Positions 24,307 through 31,587 of a DNA stretch of 38,424 nucleotides are shown here, in pieces. The notes beneath the pieces are model-generated. The model did no database searches. It was not told the DNA's origin and saw only the letters and a list, made by a program, of their open reading frames with translations. Made by a program: the position numbers and the translations under genes. This DNA comes from a virus: positions 1-38,424 of the IMG/VR virus record IMGVR_UViG_3300017971_000502. One strand, 5' to 3'. Position 1 is the first letter of the stretch. Every line of letters starts with the position of its first letter.

Positions 24307-25371
24307 TTATACCGCCGATGCCCACTCGACAGAAATGTATCGAGCTAAAATAGAATCAATTTCAGGATTCCCAGTCCAAGCTCCTTGTGTTCCAGAGCTT
24401 GCTAATGAATCCAATGTGTAAGATTGTGTTTTTGTTTTTTCACTTTTGATTCTATTTATATTTTGCCGTGAATTCCTAGCGGCCAACCCAGACCACATTG
24501 GTTCTATTTCATTCATTACCAAAAGCTTACAAAGTTTTTGTATTTCCAATGGCGTTGTTCCAAATGAAACTGGGATTTGCGAACCTTGTTCTGTTTCACC
24601 GACTGTATCATTTGTACCAATTTCTGTCCACCCAAATACGCCATCAACACGAATATTTTGACGACCAACCGGGAACATATATGCGTCACCTGAAAGATTT
24701 GCCCAAGTTGCCGCTGAAAGCAAATGTAATTCATCTATATCACTCTGATATTCTATTGCTGGTGTATCTCTATCATCCGGAGATAATATACCAGAAACAA
24801 GGTGTCTATTTCTAATAACTAATTCACTAATAGGAATTGTCGTTTCTGTATATGGTGATCGCTTTATTATAATTCCCATTGATGTTATTTTTATAATTGG
24901 ATGATTTAAACGAAGAATACTTGTTCCATCGCCATCAAGATTGATGGATAAAGTTCTCGGATCAAAAAATTGTCTTGTAATTTTTTCAATAACCCGTGAA
25001 GCAAGAGATATTTTATCTATTAAATCATCATCCGTGATCTTTGATACCGGAACACCTTCATCACGGATTGATTGAATTGTACAATAAAGCCCTTGAATCC
25101 CTTCACCAGCTATTGGATCACTTTGAGCACTTTCTGTAAGATTTGTACTATGAAAGTATGAAAACCTATAATAATAAGTAGTTTCTCCAGCAGTGTCAGT
25201 ATAATCATAAATTATTTGATCAGCAACTAAATCAATTCGTGTTAACGCATCTGTTATCTCTGAATAGGTTCCGTCAATGCCAGTTGTTGATCTATAAACT
25301 TTTATTTGGTCAAAAGTCTCCATTACTTCATTAATATTTTCAGCGGCTATTTCTAATCTAATTGTAGCCAT
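24307..25371 (-). CDS. Head-tail adaptor, gp6-like, with FnIII N-terminus
   Basis: 354 residues. Residues 1-90 resemble a fibronectin type III domain (ending in YYYRFSYFHSTNLTESAQS). From about 95 the gp6/YqbG-type connector fold follows: SKITDDDLIDKISLASRVIEKITRQFF, then RLNHPIIKITSMGI, and a helical end with EIQKLCKLLVMNEIEP. Connectors dock under the portal. The extra FnIII domain is unusual and probably projects outward. The start overlaps the upstream stop (TAATG) behind GGAGG. Confidence 0.78.
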   Translation of the reverse strand: MATIRLEIAAENINEVMETFDQIKVYRSTTGIDGTYSEITDALTRIDLVADQIIYDYTDTAGETTYYYRFSYFHSTNLTESAQSDPIAGEGIQGLYCTIQSIRDEGVPVSKITDDDLIDKISLASRVIEKITRQFFDPRTLSINLDGDGTSILRLNHPIIKITSMGIIIKRSPYTETTIPISELVIRNRHLVSGILSPDDRDTPAIEYQSDIDELHLLSAATWANLSGDAYMFPVGRQNIRVDGVFGWTEIGTNDTVGETEQGSQIPVSFGTTPLEIQKLCKLLVMNEIEPMWSGLAARNSRQNINRIKSEKTKTQSYTLDSLASSGTQGAWTGNPEIDSILARYISVEWASAV

Positions 25372-25832
25372 TATATTTCCTCCGCATTGATTGGTTTCGG
25401 AACCAAATTTAGTACCTTATTAGATTGTGGTGTATCATTGATTGCTCGCATACCCCATGGGGTTTGTGTTGTCGGATCACTATCAGTGCGTTCAGCATTA
25501 TATCCATCCGGTGTGATGTTTTCTACCGATAATCCGTCCGGTGCAATATTGATAGAAGATAATAATCTCGGTGGTTTTCCAAGCCCCGGAAAAACAACAA
25601 CAGTAGTATTGAACCAAAACATCAAACTAGAATTTTCACGCGGAGCGGTACGCATTTCTATTGTTAATCGATCAGAATTTTCAATCAATCCATCAACCGA
25701 ATCATCTCGATCAACAATGACACCATCAAGATATGCCCAAACAGTACCTGGGATATACTGAATTGGAGTTTGAAATATTTTATTTACACCATTAATTGTT
25801 CCGATTGCCGGCGTTATTTTTGGGTCTCCCAT
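25371..25832 (-). CDS. Structural protein with phage INGxN-F beta domain
   Basis: 153 residues. GTINGVNKIFQTPIQYIPGTVWAYLDGVIVD, with a closing APRENSSLMFWF strand, is a common small beta domain of phage structural proteins. Its upstream neighbour carries the same domain at its C-terminus. The ATG forms part of CCCATGGG (25828-25835), four bases after the upstream stop and without its own clear Shine-Dalgarno site, so translation is coupled. It is probably a virion surface or neck part. Confidence 0.65.
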   Translation of the reverse strand: MGDPKITPAIGTINGVNKIFQTPIQYIPGTVWAYLDGVIVDRDDSVDGLIENSDRLTIEMRTAPRENSSLMFWFNTTVVVFPGLGKPPRLLSSINIAPDGLSVENITPDGYNAERTDSDPTTQTPWGMRAINDTPQSNKVLNLVPKPINAEEI

Positions 25833-25836
25833 GGGA

Positions 25837-26514
25837 TTATTGCTCGATGTATCTAACAGTCAAATCTTCTTTTGACCGAGGTGGGGTTGTTGTTTGAAAC
25901 TCTGTTGATGATATTTCTACAACAAATGATTTTCCATAAATAATACCACCAACAAATACATACAATGAATCTGATTCATACGGTAATGATGTAAAAAAAG
26001 TTGAATTAATTCCATTGATTTCACCAATTGGAATCTCTTTTTTTTCATCACGGGTGCCATTTTTATTAATTTCTTTAAGAATATTTATAACCATTTCTTT
26101 GACTAATTTCGTTTTTTGTAACTGAACAGATTCTTCGCTTTCTTTTGTATCGGTTGTTGGTCCGGATATCTGTGTGTGACCAACAAAACCAATTAATGAT
26201 GTTAATACTATAACACAAATAGTTATAAATAGTTTTTTGGATTTAGTTATTGCAGATAATTCTATATTTTGAGTTATTATTAGTTTGTTGTGCTCCTCTA
26301 ATTTTGTATGATATTCATTTGTTTTTTGTTCAAACCTATCAAATGTATCCTTGAATTCTTTATCAAATTTTTCAATTGATTTTCCAAGGAATCCAAGTTT
26401 TACTTGTTGCTGTGCTATTGTTGTTTTTATTTCATTAAATTCATCAACAACTTTTGAGATATCATTGCGTAATGAATTCAAATCATCCTTTGATATTTGT
26501 TGCTGATTAAGCAT
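25837..26514 (-). CDS. Membrane-anchored coiled-coil protein with INGxN-F domain
   Basis: 225 residues. Residues 5-90 are a predicted coiled coil rich in Glu, Lys, Gln and Asn. A single membrane segment (about 95-112, LFITICVIVLTSLIGFVG) follows, and the last ~65 residues hold the same beta domain as the next gene (INGINSTFFTSLPYESDSLYVFVGG). A transmembrane segment between a coiled coil and a virion-type domain is odd for a structural protein in this region. It could be a membrane-inserted virion part or a membrane-tethered assembly factor. Confidence 0.6.
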   Translation of the reverse strand: MLNQQQISKDDLNSLRNDISKVVDEFNEIKTTIAQQQVKLGFLGKSIEKFDKEFKDTFDRFEQKTNEYHTKLEEHNKLIITQNIELSAITKSKKLFITICVIVLTSLIGFVGHTQISGPTTDTKESEESVQLQKTKLVKEMVINILKEINKNGTRDEKKEIPIGEINGINSTFFTSLPYESDSLYVFVGGIIYGKSFVVEISSTEFQTTTPPRSKEDLTVRYIEQ

Positions 26515-26517
26515 TTA

Positions 26518-27132
26518 TCAAATCCAGAAATCATTTCCTGTTACAAAAGATACAATATCAGATTTTTGTGATGAAGTTAATGTATCATTTTCATAATAAT
26601 CATGAACATATGTGTATTCAGATCGTATTGCTCCGGCAATAACGTATAATTGTGTTTCTGGAACAAATTGATAATTGAATTCATTGTGCGCAATGTTTAC
26701 ATCACGTGTTGGTCCAGAAGTACCTTCCCTCAATGTAACAGTAACATATTCATCTTCGTCATAAAGAGCAACATTTGTTACTTGAACTTTTGTCGAGATT
26801 GCCATTTGAAAATCTCGACCACCGTTTTGATAAACCATTGCATCGTCAAACTCTTGCGAGCCAGGTGTTGCGTTTGCAATCATTGCGGCCATGCGAATAT
26901 GCGCCACAAGAAGATCACGTGGAAGTCTATCAACATCTGTAATATCTATAGATGTTGGAAGACAAATCAATCCAGGATTATCGCCCTCACATGGGAATGA
27001 AAATTGCCGTGGTGTTCCGAATTGATCAAGATAATTTACTTTTAATTCAAGATCATTATCTGGGCCTTCAAATGCTGCACTCGTAATAAAATTTTTTCTT
27101 TTTACTGGTTTGTTGTAAACTCTTGGTGCCAT
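26518..27132 (-). CDS. Hypothetical structural protein
   Basis: 204 residues, beta-rich, with VNYLDQFGTPRQFSFP and VTNVALYDEDEYVTVTL. Not recognised. A strong AAGGAG lies before the ATG, suggesting high expression. Its location among fibre-like and connector genes makes a virion component likely. Confidence 0.6.
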   Translation of the reverse strand: MAPRVYNKPVKRKNFITSAAFEGPDNDLELKVNYLDQFGTPRQFSFPCEGDNPGLICLPTSIDITDVDRLPRDLLVAHIRMAAMIANATPGSQEFDDAMVYQNGGRDFQMAISTKVQVTNVALYDEDEYVTVTLREGTSGPTRDVNIAHNEFNYQFVPETQLYVIAGAIRSEYTYVHDYYENDTLTSSQKSDIVSFVTGNDFWI

Positions 27133-27154
27133 TGTTATTTCTCCTTTTTTTTTA

Positions 27155-28201
27155 TTAATCTTCTTTATCAGAAATCTGTTTTAATGTTATGTAATCAACA
27201 AATGCAACCGGTTCAACAGATCCACCGGCTGAATCAGCTTTTACACCTATACCAAGGCCCGTTGTTGGAATATTCGTCGTGATTGGTGATCCTTCATTTG
27301 AACCATTGATCTTCAATTGAATACTTGGTGTTCCACTTGGATCACTGATTACAAATCCAACGCGATACCAATTGTTCAAACCAAATGATGTTGTTCCTTG
27401 TTGGGTTGTTCTTGTTCCGTTATTTGCGGATTCGATTGCAAATGTACCAGTATTTGCATCAAATAGAACATAAATTCCATCATCCGGTTTTCCATCTGTT
27501 GTGAAATTATCTGATAACCCAGCAAGAACCATTTCTAGGTCTGAAGATTGTATGCTACCGGTGACTTTAATCAATGCTTCAAATTCAATTTGATTTGTTC
27601 CACCTATTTTGATCCATGGATGCGTTGTGTCTCCGATATAAATTGCTGATACGGTTGCTGAGCCTGTCCCTGCTTGTAATTCGATAACACCTGGATGACC
27701 TGCTTCTGATGTCAAAAATGCTGCTGTTCCTGTCCCACTCGTAAACGTACGCCATCCATACTTTCCTATTTCGTCAAGATCCATATTTCCGGACGCAAAA
27801 TGTTCACAAATAATATATTCCAATAAATCAGCAGATCCACCACCCCCAGTTGATGCAATCGTTATTGTATCGGTTCCGTTCGTTATTGTAACATTTGAAC
27901 CCTGAACAAGTTTTTTGAAATTTAATGTAACCCCGGTTTTATCACGAAAAATTTCACCTTGTCCGGTTCCAACATTTGCAGCGAGATTTGTCTCACCACT
28001 TCCGGTTCCAAGTGCTCCACTCCATGTTGTCGGTGAATGATTAAGCAAAACATAAATATCATTGTTTGGAGATGTTTGTTGATACGCACGTCCCACGTCA
28101 GTAGCAACCGGAGAAAAAGCAAGACGTGCTGTTTCGTCGGCAAAAGTTCCACTAATCACTATGTGGTTGTCTGATTCCGTGATATTTTTATGTAATCCCA
28201 T
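27155..28201 (-). CDS. Fibre- or decoration-like protein with LamG-like C-terminus
   Basis: 348 residues. The N-terminal ~125 residues look like a phage fibre attachment module (FADETARLAFSPVATDVGRA, then VTITNGTDTITIAST and a Gly linker). The C-terminal ~220 residues form a jelly-roll with FEALIKVTGS, DGIYVLFDANTGTFAIES and NNWYRVGFVIS. The ATG is part of CCCATGGGG (28197-28204), four bases after the stop of the winged-helix gene. Placed on the head side of the operon, it may be a head fibre rather than a tail fibre. Confidence 0.65.
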   Translation of the reverse strand: MGLHKNITESDNHIVISGTFADETARLAFSPVATDVGRAYQQTSPNNDIYVLLNHSPTTWSGALGTGSGETNLAANVGTGQGEIFRDKTGVTLNFKKLVQGSNVTITNGTDTITIASTGGGGSADLLEYIICEHFASGNMDLDEIGKYGWRTFTSGTGTAAFLTSEAGHPGVIELQAGTGSATVSAIYIGDTTHPWIKIGGTNQIEFEALIKVTGSIQSSDLEMVLAGLSDNFTTDGKPDDGIYVLFDANTGTFAIESANNGTRTTQQGTTSFGLNNWYRVGFVISDPSGTPSIQLKINGSNEGSPITTNIPTTGLGIGVKADSAGGSVEPVAFVDYITLKQISDKED

Positions 28202-28205
28202 GGGG

Positions 28206-28424
28206 TTATTCTTCTTTTTTTGTTTTATACAAATAATAGCCAGGTTTTTTTATTCTTTTAATTTTGTTTTCTTTGAGTAACTTTTTTAAATTTTTTTGTA
28301 TGGTTGTATCACTATAACCACTTCTTATTTTTATTTGCGAAAAATTTAATGAATCACCATATTTTAACATACTCATGATTTTTTCTTGACATGATTTTCT
28401 ATAAATATTTATCATTGGTCCCAT
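28206..28424 (-). CDS. Small winged-helix DNA-binding protein
   Basis: 72 residues, basic. MLKYGDSLNFSQIKIRSGYSD..IQKNLKKLLKENKIKRI..PGYYLY matches a winged helix: helix, recognition helix, then wing. It starts by TAATG overlap with the upstream stop; a second Met at residue 4 is an alternative start. A DNA-binding protein inside the late operon could act as a feedback regulator. Target unknown. Confidence 0.6.
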   Translation of the reverse strand: MGPMINIYRKSCQEKIMSMLKYGDSLNFSQIKIRSGYSDTTIQKNLKKLLKENKIKRIKKPGYYLYKTKKEE

Positions 28425-28741
28425 TATGCACTCGGTAAATCCAATGTTAATTTTTCACCATCATCGATGTATACAATGGATCCATTGTTTTCAAGTATTG
28501 AACTTTTTAAAGTCATATCACTAAGTGATGTTTCTTCATGTTGATCTTTGAATTTGAGATGTTTTCCATCCCTAAATTCATAAACTGTTTTGTCACGATT
28601 ATTTTCGTCTTGAAAATACTGTCCTGCTGATTCAATTGCGTCTTGTTGCGGATTTATTGGTGTTGGACCACCAAACGGATTTTGTTCGTCTTCTTCGTTT
28701 GTTGATTTCCAAACTTGAACAATATCTACACCAATACTCAT
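28424..28741 (-). CDS. Hypothetical acidic protein, 105 aa
   Basis: Not recognised. Rich in Asp/Glu/Gln, with a C-terminal beta hairpin (GSIVYIDDGEKLTLDL). It has no Shine-Dalgarno site. An extended -10 box (TGC-TATTCT, 28756 down to 28748) lies six bases before the ATG, so the gene may be read from a leaderless message. It shares the promoter with the winged-helix gene that overlaps its stop. Confidence 0.6.
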   Translation of the reverse strand: MSIGVDIVQVWKSTNEEDEQNPFGGPTPINPQQDAIESAGQYFQDENNRDKTVYEFRDGKHLKFKDQHEETSLSDMTLKSSILENNGSIVYIDDGEKLTLDLPSA

Positions 28742-28747
28742 GGTTTT

Positions 28748-28776
28748 AGAATAGCATATTACAGAATAAAATAAAA
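28748..28776 (-). promoter_or_regulatory. Possible internal promoter, leaderless start
   Basis: On the - strand TGC-TATTCT forms an extended -10 box at 28756-28748. The -35 region 17 bases upstream (TTTTAT) is poor. The start codon would be at +1 or close to it. It is supported mainly by the absence of a binding site for the gene and by a 78-base gap, long for this operon. Confidence 0.35.
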
Positions 28777-28819
28777 GGTATGTTATTGGAAATAAATGAT
28801 ATTATTGGATTATGTAAGA

Positions 28820-30031
28820 CTAGGTTGGCGGCGATGCAGCTTTTTTACCTGCGTAATATGGATTCACTTCTAAATCGGTCGCATTTACTGCTGTACCAAC
28901 AAGAATAAGATGGTTTCCGTCAGAAACATTTCCTCTTCCGTTTACTAACCCACCGCTGTCGCCAACATAAAAACGATCGCCTTGAGTTGCACCGGAAATA
29001 ACACCGGTTGCTATCCCTCGGCGAACAACAGTACCAGGATTCCCGCTGGTAATTCCACTCGCTTCTTCAAGAACACCAAAACAATCAAGACGCGCTGCAA
29101 CACTAGCTTGACATTCACGGATTCTATTTGCAGTTGTTGAGCTCCATTCAACAGCATCACCATTGGCTAAATCTTCATCACATGTAAGTTCTTCTTCGAG
29201 TCGTTTTGCCCTATCAGACCCAATGACTTCAAGTTGATTTGAGCCATTGATTTGAATCGTAGAATCATCAGTATTTACATGAAGCCCTGCTGCTTGTCGA
29301 AGTAACGCACCCGATGGATCAACAAGAACTTGAAGTTGATTTACACTAAACTCAAGCCCCGGTGTTCCAGAGAGATCAACTGCAACTTCACCACCAACTG
29401 AAATCGAAATACCATCACCACCGGTATAATGTCCTTGACCACCATATTGAGTGAATGCGATTGCCGTTGTGTCTACGGTAATATCGTCATTTGTTGAAAC
29501 GGCCCAAGCTGTATCTGCTCTTGTTGATCCTTCATTAACCCAAACTCTGTCACCACCTTCAACTTCATCGTTTTCGTCAAAATCAGTTGCTCGCGTAAGC
29601 ACCCATTGTGTTGTTGTCGGAGCCCCCTGTTCCGTTACATCGTAAATCCCATGGTCAACATGACTAGCGGCCTCGGAATCAACCAAAACTCTGTCTCCGG
29701 TAGTAACGTCAACGCCATCTAATTGTAACCGTCCTTCAACGTCACCTGTTAAAGTTTTTCCAACCCCACTGCCTGCTGCTGTATACGCAGGAAGCGCAGC
29801 AACGGTTTTAAGCCGTACGGCTGTTTTTGGTGGTAAACCATTAACTTGCGCGTCAACGTAAGATTTTGATGTTGGTTCTGTGTCTCCCGATGGTATTGAT
29901 GGCAATCCTGTGATTGTTGCTCCGCCGGTCATTACCATATTACCGGAAAGCCTTATTCCGCTAAGGGTATCACTGTCTTCAATTTCTTCTGGACCAAGAT
30001 TTCCTAAAATCAATGGAGCATATTCAGCCAT
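28820..30031 (-). CDS. Fibre-like structural protein
   Basis: 403 residues. The N-terminus SGNMVMTGGATITGLPSIPSGDTEP, followed by a SKSYVDAQVNGL motif, is typical of phage fibre attachment regions. The segment GRLQLDGVDVTTGDRVLVD, then GIYDVTEQGAPTTTQWVLTRATD, is a widely shared fibre domain. The C-terminal part includes GVLEEASGITSG..GTVVRRGIATGVISGATQGDRFYVG, a beta domain related to that ending the 31588-33840 protein. GGGGT is the likely binding site. Confidence 0.72.
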   Translation of the reverse strand: MAEYAPLILGNLGPEEIEDSDTLSGIRLSGNMVMTGGATITGLPSIPSGDTEPTSKSYVDAQVNGLPPKTAVRLKTVAALPAYTAAGSGVGKTLTGDVEGRLQLDGVDVTTGDRVLVDSEAASHVDHGIYDVTEQGAPTTTQWVLTRATDFDENDEVEGGDRVWVNEGSTRADTAWAVSTNDDITVDTTAIAFTQYGGQGHYTGGDGISISVGGEVAVDLSGTPGLEFSVNQLQVLVDPSGALLRQAAGLHVNTDDSTIQINGSNQLEVIGSDRAKRLEEELTCDEDLANGDAVEWSSTTANRIRECQASVAARLDCFGVLEEASGITSGNPGTVVRRGIATGVISGATQGDRFYVGDSGGLVNGRGNVSDGNHLILVGTAVNATDLEVNPYYAGKKAASPPT

Positions 30032-30093
30032 TTTTAAACCCCGTATTATTAAATTATTTCAATTACTTGGTCGAATCTTGGCCGGATATTTTA

Positions 30094-30114
30094 AAATATT
30101 CTAAAAGAATATTT
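30094..30114. other. Short perfect inverted repeat in a 126-bp gap
   Basis: AAATATTCT and AGAATATTT are separated by three A on the + strand. No T-run follows on the - strand, so it is not a good terminator. The surrounding gap 30032-30157 is very AT-rich and may hold a promoter, but no box pair stands out. Confidence 0.4.
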
Positions 30115-30157
30115 GTATTACATAAACAATATAGCAACAAATAATCAAATAGGCAAG

Positions 30158-31267
30158 TTATTCTTCTGATTTTGGTTTGATTTCACCTGTATCAGAGTCA
30201 TAAATATATTCATATTTAATATCATATCTATCTGCGATATCATGTGTTATTTTTGCGCTTTTTTCTTTATCACTTTGAATGTTTTTTAGTATTTTATCAG
30301 ATTCAAGAAACTTTTTAGATTGATTTTTTTCATTATTTGTTTGGTTTATAGATGCATTCAATAATAAAATTTGAGATTTTGATGATTCAAGCTGTGCAGT
30401 TAATCTAATTATTTTTGCTTTATTCCTGATGTCATTAAGTTTGAGTCTATAACTTTCTAATAATAATAAATCATATTTAGAAAGATAAATTCTTCCATCG
30501 TGATCAATCCATGCTTGCATTGGATTATCAGATGGTTTTAGTAATGATATTGGTAATTCATTAATTGTTAATTTATTTTTTAATGTATCAATAAATTCTT
30601 TTGGTGACGTAATTTTTTTGTTTGATTTTACTGATTCAATGGCATCAACTGAATATAATCTGTAAAAATATTCTAATTTATTCCTTAATTCTCTTTCTTC
30701 TTTACATATTATTCCAGGTTTATCACTTTTAAAACATATTCCAGATTCTTCTATATCTTCATTAACACATTTATGAATTTTATCAACTTCACTCATATAT
30801 TCACTATGTGTTATTATGTTATCTATGTAACTTTGTTCAAAAGTTGCGATAGTTTGATTTTTATCTAATATCAACCCGCCGCATCTTTTATCGTTGATAA
30901 AATACTCAATTCTATTTTTTTGTTCTTGCTCTTGCTGCTCTTGTTCTTGTTCTTTTTGTTCTTGTTCTTTTTGTTCTTGTTCTTGTTCTTTTTGTTCTTG
31001 TTCTTGTTTTTTTATCTTATTTATTTTATTTTTAATTTTTTCTCTGGCTGAATAAATAAAATCAAGATCAAATGCTTTATCATATTCATCTTTAGCTGGA
31101 ATAAACAAACTACAAGGATTTGATGAACTTAATTCAAATCCTTTGATGTCATTATCATCTTCTATGCATTTATTATAACAATTACAATACATACAATTAT
31201 GATTTATAAATCTTTTAATTTTATCCATTTTTTGTCGTTTTTGTTCTTGTTCTTTTTTGTTACTCAT
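30158..31267 (-). CDS. Hypothetical protein with Cys cluster and Glu-Gln repeats
   Basis: 369 residues. Cys at 25, 28, 30, 34 and 52 (NCMYCNCYNKC ... NPCSLF) suggest a zinc site. A region around residues 87-118 consists of EQEQKEQ-type repeats, likely a long charged helix. Further Cys lie at about 167-190. The C-terminal third is a coiled coil ending with an acidic tail (YDSDTGEIKPKSEE). A strong AAAGGAG precedes the ATG. No CCGG occurs in this gene, unlike the structural genes. Function unknown. Confidence 0.65.
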   Translation of the reverse strand: MSNKKEQEQKRQKMDKIKRFINHNCMYCNCYNKCIEDDNDIKGFELSSSNPCSLFIPAKDEYDKAFDLDFIYSAREKIKNKINKIKKQEQEQKEQEQEQKEQEQKEQEQEQQEQEQKNRIEYFINDKRCGGLILDKNQTIATFEQSYIDNIITHSEYMSEVDKIHKCVNEDIEESGICFKSDKPGIICKEERELRNKLEYFYRLYSVDAIESVKSNKKITSPKEFIDTLKNKLTINELPISLLKPSDNPMQAWIDHDGRIYLSKYDLLLLESYRLKLNDIRNKAKIIRLTAQLESSKSQILLLNASINQTNNEKNQSKKFLESDKILKNIQSDKEKSAKITHDIADRYDIKYEYIYDSDTGEIKPKSEE

Positions 31268-31286
31268 TTTTCACTCCTTTATTTAT

Positions 31287-31568
31287 TTATCTTTGTATTC
31301 TTTTTATGTAATCATTGATTGTTCTTTTTGTAAGCGATTGTGCTATTAACGAAATTTCTTCTTTATTATTTTGCATTTTTTCAATAATATTATCTGGTAT
31401 TTCAAGTTTTGTAATTATTTTTTTACCTTCAAAATTATAAAATGGAGTTTCTATGCTTATATTCCAAGTATTATTCTTTTCACCATTTTTTCTTTTTTTA
31501 ATTATTTTACTTAGTCTTATCTTAAATAACCTATATATATGTTTTTTGTACGATTTATTAGTATCCAT
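31287..31568 (-). CDS. Small basic hypothetical protein
   Basis: 93 residues, Lys/Ile-rich, not recognised. The last ~25 residues (KEEISLIAQSLTKRTINDY) could be a helix-turn-helix, but the match is loose. AAAGGATAAAAAA before the ATG repeats the context seen at 16868 and 22850. It is grouped with the Cys-cluster protein by spacing and composition. Confidence 0.6.
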   Translation of the reverse strand: MDTNKSYKKHIYRLFKIRLSKIIKKRKNGEKNNTWNISIETPFYNFEGKKIITKLEIPDNIIEKMQNNKEEISLIAQSLTKRTINDYIKRIQR

Positions 31569-31587
31569 TTTTTTATCCTTTTTTGTT

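Noticed and set aside
24440-24465. T4-type late promoter TATAAATA
   Set aside because: The octamer occurs on the - strand inside the adaptor gene and in other coding regions, as expected in AT-rich DNA, and not at gene starts.
30865-31010. Glu-Gln repeat as a tandem repeat element
   Set aside because: The DNA units are irregular (mixtures of TTGTTC and TTTTTG types), so it looks like codon-level low complexity rather than a fixed repeat unit.
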